From the NCBI GenBank assembly GCA_033060915.1, contig CM065388.1, positions 25,565,001 to 25,629,000 of the forward strand: a stretch of DNA of 64,000 bases, given 5' to 3'. Shown in pieces: positions 35,946-46,222 of the stretch. Positions within the stretch are counted from its first letter, which is position 1; each line of letters starts with the position of its first letter. This DNA comes from Euryodendron excelsum (taxonomy: Eukaryota; Streptophyta; Magnoliopsida; Ericales; Pentaphylacaceae). Both the position numbers and the translations under genes were made by a program. The notes beneath the pieces were generated by a model. That model had not been told where the DNA came from. It worked only from the letters and a program-made list of their open reading frames with translations, and did not search any database.

Positions 35946-36839
35946 CAAAAAGATTTGCTTTATCAAAAGGTTTTTAAAACTTTTGAAAATTTCGGCAGAG
36001 TTTCGTCTTAAAAAGTCACTACCCCAAAATTTTACAAGTCACAAGCACAGCCTGAAATGCCTCAAACCATCCAACCGCACAACCCCATCCCTCCAAAACA
36101 CGCATCCTGTCCTCAAACACAATTTTTCAAGCCAATTTTTTGGTCTTTTCAATTTTTCTCATTTCATCTATATTTTCAAAAAAATCACAAAATTCCCCAG
36201 AACGTGCAAAAATATTACTACAATTTTCAAAAAATGTTTTATGATTTTGCAACCATCGGCGAGTTTCATTTTATAATTTTCGTCAATGTTTTCTATTTTT
36301 CGTAATTTCTAAAAATTCAAAAATTCAAAATTCTTCGAAAAATTACGAAACTTCATACGGTTGTTCTACACACTTTTCTAAGGTTCTCAGTGTAAAAATT
36401 CCTCACAAACGGTCGATACCCGAGCCTATAGAGGCAATTATTCGAATCCTGCGAAAAACCCTTTTCCCCAAATGCACAAAAACATTCAAAACACACTCAA
36501 ATCTCCGTCAAATCAAAAAAGCGATTTGATCATTGTGTTCTAAACATCTTAAAGCATAGGAATATACTAATCACTTGCAAAAAACAGAGCTACATGCATC
36601 AAAATCAAAGAAATTTTCAGAAACTAACCTTTGAGTTCTCCGGCAAAAACCTAATTTTTCGGCGAGAATCCGGTGACGGCAATGATTTTCGGCATGTGCT
36701 CGACGTCACCTAACACCCCTTTAGCGATCCTCGAGCAAAACTCCACGAAACCCTTCAAAGAAAATTCCGAAATCAACCAAAACTCAAGAGGCGCGGTGAG
36801 CAAAACGCGAACCTGCTCTGTTTTAATGGGCACGGGCTC

Positions 36840-36934
36840 GCGCATGTAACAGATGCGCCAAAACAAAAGCTTAGCTGGCGCATGTATTACATGCGCACAA
36901 GTCAAAACATCACACGCGCATGTGTTACATGCGT
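36840..36934 (-). promoter_or_regulatory. Three GCGCATGT palindromes upstream of the PMD gene
   Basis: Copies at 36840-36858 (one mismatch), 36878-36896 (perfect 9-bp arms, GCGCATGTA and TACATGCGC) and 36916-36934 (end mismatch). The arms are the same word as in the sense LTR promoters of element A. Position suggests they are part of the antisense promoter. No clear TATA box is seen. Confidence 0.55.
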
Positions 36935-37273
36935 TGACCTTGCTGCTTCTTGCCAAAACCAGTTTTGAGCTTCCAAAAATCTAATTTTGCTCTATGGGCT
37001 TTGTCAAAAGCCAAAAATCGAGCCTTTTAATAGTCGCTGGCAGGGATCAGTTGCCCTAGGCCCAAAACCGTGTCAAGTTGGCAACTCGACCCCCGACCTA
37101 GGGCCAAGACTTTTCGAATTCCAAAATCTTCCGGACCAGCAACCCACAAGAGGTTTCGAAGCATTACCAAATTCACCGACACATCGTCCCTTCGATCGCC
37201 TCGCGGTCAACATGGGATCCTTCCTTATTATTTTTTTGTCTTCGACAAGTGAAGCTAGAAAAAGAGGGGCAGT
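36935..37273 (+). other. Element A 3' interior and polypurine tract
   Basis: No supported frame. AGAAAAAGAGGGGCAG (about 37256-37271) just before the LTR is the likely plus-strand primer. Confidence 0.6.
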
Positions 37274-37446
37274 TGTAAGCACCCCATTTTTGCCCGCTCG
37301 GCAATCTCCGGCCCGACCGGATTCGGTTTTCAACTTCACAACACATGCAGACTCAAGATGAGCCTTTCAATCTCCAATCCAGTCAACTAGTCACTTTTTG
37401 GGTCCACAAGGATCCGCTAAAGCCTTAAGCACCATTATTCCAAGCA

Positions 37447-37770
37447 ATTTTCCGAACCAGGCGGTCCCGGAAAACCAACGCCATCCAGGTAGCTTCCCGG
37501 GAACGGGCGATCTCAGGGACCAACACCTCATCAAAGATTCCAGGCGGTTCACTTCTGGCGCCTGTTAGCTCGCTAATGTAGAATGTCCGTCATTCGGTAG
37601 TTCTCCGGGACCAGGCGTTCTCGGAGACCAACACCACCCTTCTAGGTAGCTTTCTGAGACCAGGCGTTCTCAGGAACCAACACCACCCCTACAGGTAGCT
37701 CTCTAAGACCAAGCGTTCTTAGAGACCAACACTGCACAGGTAGTTTTCCGAGACCGGGCGGTCTTGGGAA
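37447..37770 (+). repeat. Hairpin series with constant CCAGGCG loop
   Basis: Units are GGTAG + arm + CCAGGCG + arm + CCAACACC. Arms: TTTTCCG with CGGAAAA (37448-37474), TCTCCG with CGGAGA (37602-37627), TTTCTGAGA with TCTCAGGAA (37651-37676), TCTCTAAGA with TCTTAGAGA (37700-37725, perfect), and a weaker pair at 37744-37770. The same series is in the 5' LTR at about 30540-30870. Confidence 0.75.
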
Positions 37771-40290
37771 CCAACACCTCGGTCAACACCAGCGCCTGCT
37801 AGCCCGACACGGTGAAAAATGACCAAACCTACCCTTTTGGGCCTCCAGGCACGTTTTGGGAAAGTTTAAAACCCTCAAAACGATAAGTCCATCATTCCAT
37901 AATGTTGTCAAACTATCAGGCGCCCCCTGCATGCCATTGGGTCCAAATTCGGTCCTATTCCGGCTCACTCTAGCCAAAATGACCATTTTGCCCCTAAACG
38001 GCTCAGCACTGCACGAACCCCGCTGAACGGCGACAAACTCCCTCAAAACTATCCCCGAATAGCCTTACACGCCTAACACAATGTACCAGACCATTCCTGA
38101 CCATTTCCTGCCAACTCCGGTCAAAATAACCGTTTTGCCCCTGGAAGCCCAAAAATACCCCGAAACAGCATCGGCCTTGGGATTTCGAGCGAGGGTCTCA
38201 TCACGCACCCTTGTTTAAACCCAGGAACACCCTACGACACTAAACTCATACGACACGATAAAAGTTCCCTGGAGCGTCTCGCAGACGCTCCACTTAAATT
38301 GTCTTTTTTTCTGATTCCCTGGTTATAACGCACCATCAACTGACTTGAGAAATGCATAAATCAGGGAATTCACAAAAGCTCGTCCGTAGATCTTTCCATC
38401 GATACGGTTCGATTGTATGGATCACTTTCCGAAGCCCACCATCGTATGGTGCGAAAACTATAACTTTCAGCAACTCGTGGAGCGTCTCGCAGACGCTCCG
38501 CCAAGGTTGACTTTTTCTCCGATTCCCTGATCAAAACGCACCATCAAACGACTTGAGAAATGCGTAAATTTGAGAATTCCAAAAAGTATTTCCAGAGTAC
38601 TTTCCATCGGAATGGTCCGATCGAATAGATTGCTTGTCGAAGGCCTCGATCATATCAAACGAAAACAGCCACTTTTAAATACACACGGAGCGTATCACAG
38701 ACGCTCAGCAAAAGTGTCCTTTTTGGCACACTTCCCGAGACGATATCCTATGCCTCTGAACATAATTCAAACTCTTCGAAAACATGAAAGTTCATCGAAT
38801 ACACTAGGAGAACATCCCGAGTGCGACCGATTCGCCCGGAGCCTTCCTGGTTGGCCCAATTATCGAGGCAAAGTTTGGGTAAACCTTCCCGGTGATGGAG
38901 CGTATGCTACATGCGCTCAAATTTTGTTCAGATCGACCGACTTTCGATCAACGGTGGAGATTTAACTAGTACATAGGGTGCCACGTGTTATTCTGGCAAT
39001 GGAACAGTACCTGCGCATGTAGCACATACGCACGGTCTGTTCCAGATTGCCTATAAATAGAGGCCTCCCCCCTTGCATATTCCAGGTCCGAAATTGATAC
39101 GAAACTCTGCTGAAATCACTCCAAAAACTCGAATCTCTATATATATTCCCCCCTGCAACACTTAGGCTAGATTCTACCTCTCCTAAGCCTATACACTCCA
39201 TACACAAAGCCTCCTACACACTTATACACTCCACTCTAGCCTCTCAAGCCTTCTTGAAATCACTCAAACTCCAATCAAGACATCCATTGAAGATTACAAG
39301 AGCGTTGAAGGCCAAAGGTGGTATCCCTTTTATATTTGTGCTCTTCCCCACTCTTCTCTTCTCCCTCCTAGCCTACTTAGGCTATTCTCTATTTTAATCC
39401 TCATCTTCAACCCCCCTTTCTTGCATGCTTGAGCCAAGAGGGCTCCTAGATCATGCCTAGAGGAAAGCAAGTGAGAGCCACCGTGTAGGGGGACCTCTCA
39501 CTAGCCTACTTTAAGATGGTATGGCCTAAGAGCCTCTTGTTTGTATGTTGAAGCGTAAAAGCCTTGTATGTGAATCATGACCCCTTGCATATTATTATTT
39601 TGATCATGTCTTGTATGCTTGGCTTCATTTTATGCTTATTGCCATACTCCACAATGTTTGCATTATTCTTAATTTTATGACATTTCCAAGTTCTACATGT
39701 TCTTTAAAAATTGTTCCAAGAGTTGGCTCCTTGAAGTTAAGGGTAAGACCTTAGGAGTCATGCCTTAGAAAATCCCTCACAACCCCCTAATTCATTTTTT
39801 TACATCATTGCATAAAAGTTGCTTTCCAACCCTCTAATTTTCAAGGTTTCCATTCTCTCTAAGTTAGTGGTTGGAATGGCCCCATGGAACCCTCTCTTGA
39901 GTGGTCTCCCTTTTTATGGGCCATATGAACCCTCTCTTAATGGAATGGTTCTCTTGAAAAATGGTTTTCAAAATCCTCCCCCAAAGATGATTTCAAAAAT
40001 GCATTCTCTCCACCTTTGCATAAAAACGATGCTCTAAAAATTACCATTATTATGTTGATTTTTGAACCCTCGTATTCTTGTCAAGATGGTGGTTATAATG
40101 GTCATGAGGAAACCTTCGTTGGAATGGTTTCCAATCACCAACCATACAAACCCCACTCTTGACTAGAGTCAAAATTTTCATGGAAATGATCTTCATAAAG
40201 ATTGCCAACCAAAGTCCATTACATATCATGTTTTGTTTTCAAAACTCTTTCCAAGAATGCATCAAACCAACTTTCAAAACCATTTTCCAA

Positions 40291-40493
40291 TCCAACCCTA
40301 GGTTAACTTGACCCTAGTTACCAAACCCTAGGTTAACTTGACCCTAGTTGACCAACGCTAGGTTAACTTGACCCTAGCTACTTAACCCTAGGTTAACTTG
40401 ACCCTAGTTGACAAACCCTGGGTTAACTTGACCCTAGTTATCTAACCCAAGGTTAACTTGAACCTAGTTGCCCAACCTAGGTTAGTACCCTTC
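40291..40493 (+). repeat. 30-bp tandem repeats in the transcribed part of LTR A
   Basis: Six copies of exactly 30 bp and one partial, with the core GGTTAACTTGACCCTAGTT. Degenerate relatives occur in LTR C (43125-43230) and, inverted, in LTR D (45785-45905). Confidence 0.9.
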
Positions 40494-41938
40494 AAGGTTC
40501 CAACTCTTGAATCCTTTTCTAAGTGATGTTTCAATTGAAAACCATTCTCATTTTTCCAAAACTTCTTACTCTCTTGATCTCAAAAAACCAACTCCATACA
40601 CTCTTCGAATGGCCCTACACTCCATCTTCAAGACATTTCCAAAATTGTTTTCTAAATGTCACAAACCTAGGATGTCCCTAGCTTTCTCATGGTTAGGGAA
40701 TCCAAGGACAAGTGACAAATGAAGAACAACCCCTAGGGTTGTCTATATTGGGATTCCAAACTCCACTTTCAAAAAAAAAAATTCATCAAAACATTCCAAA
40801 ACCATACCTCCAAGGTTTTCAAAAACACTCTCAAACTCTCTTGAGTTATTCAAAAGCATTTTCCAAAACTCTCTCAAATTGATCCAAAAATTTCCAAAGC
40901 ACACCACTATTCAATTTCAAGTCAAAACTTTTAAGACCACAAAGAGTCTTCAACTTCCAAAGACCTCAAAGTGTCTTAAACATTTCCAAAGACCTCAAAG
41001 TGTCTTAAATTTTCTCAAAGACCTCAATGTGTCTTCAAACCTTCCAAGGGCCCTTTCGTGCCTATTTTCCATCGGGTTCTAGGCCGAACTACGATTGACC
41101 TGATTCTCGCCAAATGAGATACGTAGGCAACCTAAAATGGTGCGGTCATAACTTTTATTTCAACCCCAATCCCTTTTTCAAAAATTCTAATCAATTCAAA
41201 GTTTCTATTCTAAACTCTTTGAAAACCTCTATTATTTTCAAACTTCTTCCAAAACTTGCATCATGCATCATTCATCCAAAAAGTGATGACTAAAATCCCT
41301 TTTTCAAAGTTCTAAAGTGGATATTAAGTGGACAATGGTAACCGATTATTCTAGTGAGTAAACAAAGGGTGATTAGACATGTAGGTACCGAAAGAGCGGG
41401 GTAGGGTGATGATCTTAGGATATATTCTCTACACGTAACCAACCCCCGAACCTTAGATTTCTGCTTTCAAAAGACCAAAATAGAGTTATTTTCAAAAAGG
41501 GCTTAAACATTTCAAAAGGTTGCCGAACAACCTATTTTCCTAGAAACCCTCTCTCGAGGGAGATTTCAAAAACCTTTTTCAAAAACTCTAAGTTTAATCT
41601 TCGGATTAACGCTTAGTTTTAGGTGCCCTAACTCACCTTTATCAAGTTAGGTGGCGACTCCTATTTTTCTAAAAAGCCTTTAGTCAAATCAATTTTCAAA
41701 CCTAGTCACACTTGTCCTTTTAGGGGGACGAGTTCTAATGATAGAGTTTTGTGCTTTAGGGTCTCTAAGCCGAAAGGACCTTGAACACCCCAAAAACCGG
41801 GGCGCGACAGGGCCGGTCATCATTTTTAACCATACTGGCTCTGGGTATCAAACTAGAAACTATTGAGATACTCTCAAGTGCCTTTATTGCTTTTTTAGCA
41901 GGGGCCCACAACCTCATAGCTTTCCAAATCGAACTAGA

Positions 41939-42130
41939 GCCACTTGAAGGGGAGCCAAGCCAAAAATGGCTTGGAGCAACTCCAAGTGGCGTCCAGATCT
42001 TTGCCTTACAGCCCAAAGTCAAATCAAATCTTTGAGATCACTTCCATACTGAGATGGCACCACTCGTAGTGGTGCCAGGCCAAAAAATGGCTTGAGTGGT
42101 GCCACCTCCTTTGATTTTTTCCTATAAATA
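41939..42130 (+). promoter_or_regulatory. Stem-loops, palindrome and TATA box of LTR C
   Basis: Nested stem: outer arms GCCACTTG (41939-41946) and CAAGTGGC (41983-41990), inner arms CCAAGCCA and TGGCTTGG (41955-41974). Then a perfect palindrome with 10-bp arms TGGCACCACT and AGTGGTGCCA (42055-42077) and TATAAATA at 42123-42130. Confidence 0.7.
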
Positions 42131-45100
42131 CAGTGCAACCCCAGAGTATTCCAAGTCCGAAAAATTGCAAAGAAGCTCTGCTTCTCTCGAGAAAGCTCCC
42201 GAAAATCTCCCAAAACCCTAGATTCTTCAATGTCCTTAAGCCTCCTTAGCTTATACACTCTAAACCCTAGCTTCCAAGCTCTATTGAGGCCAACTCCAGT
42301 CCCTTTAAAGCTCTTAAAGGCCTTTCATGTCCAAGACAAAGCACCCATTGAAGGTTGATGAAGATTGAAGACAAGATAGGGTTTTACTTTAAGTTTCTCT
42401 TTTCTCTCCTATTCCACCTGGACTATTCTCTATTTTAATCTCCATCTTCTACCCCTTGTTCTTGTATGCTTGAAACAAGAGGACCTTGGGTCCACGCCTT
42501 GGGAAAGCCATGGGAAGGTCACTGATCAGGGGCCTGCCTATAGTCTACCTTGCGATGTTGTGGTCTCGAGCCCTCTTGATTATGTGGTGAAACCTTAAAC
42601 CTTGTATGTTCACGACGCTTTGCATTGTCATGATCATGCATTGTTTACAATTGCTTTGCTTTCAAACTCACAATCCTAGGGTAATCCTAACCTTTTCATG
42701 GTTATGGTTTTCCTAAGAAATTGACATATTCAAAGAGACCACCAAGGTCCATATTAGGGTTTCAAGCCCTAACTTGCTTTCAAAATCACAATCCTAAATT
42801 GATTCTAACCTTTCATGGTTAGGGTTGCTTTAGGAAAGTGATATATTCAAAGAGTCCTCCAAGGGCCATATTAGGGTTTTGTATCCTAAACACCTTTTTC
42901 AAAATCTAGTTTTTAAACCTCTTTAATTTTTGTGTTTAAATGTTTTTTCAAAAATTCGTCCAAGAGTAGTTTTCTTGAAGCCCTAGAAGTTCATGTTTTA
43001 GAAAACCCTAGCTTTGTCTCCTAACCTTGATTTTTGCATCGTTGTATTCATTGCATCAAATGGTTTTCACAATTCTTGTTGCATTATGCTTTCAAAAATT
43101 GCATTATGTTTTCAAAAATTGGTCCAACCTTAGGTTAACAAAACCTTAGTTGGTTTACCTAACCCTAGTTAGTCAACCATAGGTCAATCCAACCTTAGGT
43201 CAACCTAACCCTAGTTCACCTAACCAAGGTTAGATGGCTTCAAGACTTCAACTCTAAATCGCTTTTCAAAGGATCTTCTTGAAACATGTTTTCAAAAACC
43301 TCTTACTCCTTTGAGTTTCCAAAAACCCTAATCCAAAAGTCTTTTCAAAATACTCCTCTACTCCACTAAAATGCTTTCAAAAGCTCTTTACAAGTTTGTC
43401 TTAAATCTCAAATGGCTAGACCCTAAACATTTTCAAAAACAATTTTCAAGGTCTTTTTGAAGCTCACAACCCTAAGGTGATCTTAAACCTCTTCATGGTT
43501 AGGGTTTTCGAATGAAAGTGATACATCAAATAAAATCTACATGGTTCATTTTAGGGTTCTTAAACCCTAAACATTTTTTAAAACCAATTTACAAACATCA
43601 CACGCTTGAAGCAACCTTGTGCCACCTATGGTTAGGGTTGTCCAAGTTAAAGTGAGATATTCAAACAATGACAGTTTCTAGCCCCATTTTCTAAAAATGT
43701 TTTCCAAAACTCTTAGTCTTCAAGAAGTTTAGTTTCCACATAGCTAACCTCTCACAGACAATGAAACATCGACATGCCTTTCATAAGGTGTTCAAAAACT
43801 ATTTTAAAAATCTTTTCAAGACAAGTTCACAAGACCATTTGCAAGTCCAAGTTCCACTTACAAATCCCTAATTAAGTGTCTAAAACTTCCAAAAACTCTC
43901 TCGAGTTATGTTCAAAAGCATTCAAAACACTTCAAATCCCATTTCAAAAGTGCTTTAAAAAATTCTCAAGTTCTCTTTTTAAAAACAAGACCCCAATGAG
44001 TCTTCAAAACTTTCCAAAGATCCCAATGACTCTTCAAAACTTTTCAAAGGCCCCAATGTGTCTATTTTCAATTAGACCCTTTTTTGAACTATGACTTACC
44101 TAATTCTCATCAAACGAAATACGTAGCCAACCTTCATAAGTGCGGTCATAACCCCTTTCCAAACTCAAATGCCCCTTTTCAAAATCTAACCTCAAGTTTC
44201 TTTGAAACTCTTTTTCAAATTATATCATGCATCATTCATCCCAAAAGTGATGACAAACCTTTCTTCAAAACTTTTTCAAGTGAATATAATTGAATATTTA
44301 GTAATCGGAGATTCAAGTGAGTGAATATAGGGTGAATAGATATGTAGGTACAGCAAGGGAAGGGTAGGGTGATGATTTTCGGATATCTTCCCTATCGCGC
44401 CTCGGTTTCTGCCTTGAGTCTAGGTCTTGACTCGAACGAAACCCGATACTCTTTCTATTAGAACTCACCTTCCTAAGAGGATGAGTATGACGAGATTTGA
44501 ACTTGCAATTGATTTGATTAAGGCCTTTTTTGAAAAAAGTTTGGAGTCACCACCTAACATGGTTAAAGGTGTGTTAAGTCACCTAAAACTAAGTGTTATC
44601 CAATGATCAAACTTAGGTTTTCTAGAAATGGTTTGAAAATGTCCTCTGACGAGGTGTTTTGGAAAATAGGGTCATTTGGCAACCTCTAAAAATGTTTAAA
44701 GCCCTTTTAAAAATGTGACTCCAGTTTTGGTCTTTGAAATAAAGATCTATGGTCTGAGGGTTGGTTACATGTAAGGAAAATATCCTAAGATCATCACCCT
44801 ACCCCGCCTTTGAGGTACCTATATGTCTATTCACCCTATATTCACTCGCTTGAATCTCCTATTCCTAATTTTTCAATTATATCTACTTTAAGAATTTTGA
44901 AATGACTACACCTATGAAGGTTGCCTATGTATCTTGTTTGGTGAGAATCAAGTAAGTCATAATTCTGATTTGAAAATAGACACATTGGGGCCTTTGAAAA
45001 GTTTTGAAGACTCATTGGGGTCTTGTTTTGAAAAAGAAAACTTGAGATTTTTTGACTAAAAATTTAGGAAAATGACTCAAGAGAGTTTTGATTTGAATTT

Positions 45101-46222
45101 GGATGTTGGAGTGTTTTTTAAAGTGCTTCTGAAATGGGATTTAAAAGTGGGATTTGGATTTTGAAAAGCTCTTGTGAACTTGTCTTGAAAAGAATTTTGG
45201 AAACAATTTTTATGTACCTTATGAAAGGTATGCTAATATTTCATTGCCTTTGAGAGGTCAGCTATGTGGGAACTAAACTCCTTCAAGGCTATGAGTTTTG
45301 GAAAATATTTTTAAAAATATGGGCTAGAAAATTCCCTTGTTTGAATATCTCACTGATCTTGAACAACCCTATCCATAGAAGGTCTAGGATTGTTTCAAGA
45401 ATGTCATATTTGAAAATAGTATTTTGGAAAGAGGTTTTAAAAATGTTTAGGGATAAGAACCCTAAAATAAATCATATAAGTTTCATTTGATGTGCCACTT
45501 TCTTTAGGAAACCTTAACCATCAAAGGGTTAAGATCCCCTTAAAGTTGTGAGCTTTTGAAATTATTTTTGAAAGTAGTTTTTCGAAAAATGATAAGTGTC
45601 TAGCCATTTTGGATTGAGACAAGTTCAAGAGAGTATTTGAAAATATTTTAGTGGAGTAGAGGAGTATTTTGAAAAGACTTATGGATTTAGGGTTTTTGGA
45701 AACTCGAAGGAGTGAGAGGTTTTTGAAAACATATTTTGAAACAATCATTTTCCGTAAGAAGATATTTTGAAAAGAGGTTTAGAGTTGGAGTCTTGAAACC
45801 ATCTAACCTTGGTTGGGTAAACTAGGATTAAACCAACCTAGGATTGGACCATTAGGATTAGGTTGACCTAGGGTTAGACCAACTATGGTTTAGTTAACCT
45901 AGGATTTTAGAAGGTGGTTTTGAAAAGTGGTTTAGGGTTAGAGTTTGACCCAAATGGTTAGGAGATGGTTGAGGAAGGTGGTGTAAGCACCCCATTTTTG
46001 ACCGCTCGGCAGTCTACACTCCGTCCAGACTTGTTTTCAAGTCATTTTGGGCATATTCCAATCGAAACCAATTCTCTAGGTCCAAATTCCATCTTTCCAT
46101 CGCTTCGCGGGCCTGTCAGGCCCAAATAGAGGCAAAATGACCAAAATGCCCTTAGGGGCATTATCCTTTCTTATTCCAATTCCAATCCCCCTCTCGAGAC
46201 AGTTTATTCCTCGAGACGGTCC

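Larger units (their letters stand above)
33081..36629 (-). pseudogene. Antisense plant-mobile-domain (MAIN-like) gene in element A
   Basis: Runs opposite to its host element. The main exon is 35025-33270, with ATG at 35024. A basic, Ser/Arg/Gly-rich N-terminus of about 130 residues leads to a plant mobile domain (PMD) with the pattern LLERWFGEIGTVHL...GFELGPTPVDWAMITGL...GGVPI...VRFLLGLP. Gene model: a 5' UTR donor at 36628 (CAAAG|GTTAGT) and an acceptor at 35026 (TTTTTTAG|GATG) enclose a 1.6-kb leader intron. A donor at 33269 (TAG|GTATGT) and an acceptor at 33174 bound a 96-bp intron. The last exon, 33173-33081, adds about 30 acidic residues ending NDDPAP. The whole frame is unshifted but has six stops, each explained by C-to-T or TGG-to-TGA in sense. 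PMD proteins are known both as host silencing factors and as passengers of plant transposons. Here it is a passenger and now dead. Confidence 0.75.
30369..41809 (+). mobile_element. Element A: Ty3 giant-LTR element with antisense PMD gene
   Basis: Bounded by the perfect duplication GGGCC (30364-30368 and 41810-41814). The left LTR covers only the first 1.83 kb (30369-32197) of what the right LTR has in 4.54 kb. Similarity stops abruptly at GAAATTGATAC, so a deletion removed the rest of the 5' LTR, the primer site, gag and pol. The 5.1-kb interior holds only an antisense plant-mobile-domain pseudogene and its leader, then a purine tract (37250-37271) before the 3' LTR. Confidence 0.85.
37274..41809 (+). 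repeat. 3' LTR of element A, 4536 bp
   Basis: TGTAAGCACCCC...GGCGCGACA. U3 holds hairpin units (37447-37770), GGAGCGTCT palindromes (38271-38291, 38479-38499, 38688-38706), GAGCGTATG (38898-38918), TGCGCATGT (39012-39032) and the TATA box (39052-39059). The transcribed part holds 30-bp tandem repeats (40291-40493), the conserved U5 module (41085-41152) and GACATGTAGGTACCGAAAG (about 41378). Confidence 0.9.
29714..44391 (+). repeat. LTR C of the TGTAAGCACCCC family, split by element A
   Basis: The left part, 29714-30368, starts TGTAAGCACCCCATTTTTACC. The right part, 41815-44391, resumes in U3 (CATACTGGCTCTGGGTATC), passes a palindrome (42055-42077), a TATA box (TATAAATA, 42123-42130) and the U5 module (44085-44152). 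It breaks where the inverted LTR D begins. Joined, the flanks read straight through the GGGCC duplication and match LTR B at 47262-47310. Its own 3' terminus is missing. Confidence 0.8.

Noticed and set aside
40291..40493. Telomere-like AACCCTAG repeats
   Set aside because: The unit is 30 bp and only contains one telomere-like word; it is an LTR tandem repeat.
45970..45981. GAGGAAGGTGG as a polypurine tract before LTR B
   Set aside because: The last five bases recur after the LTR, so it is the target duplication of a solo LTR in LTR D.
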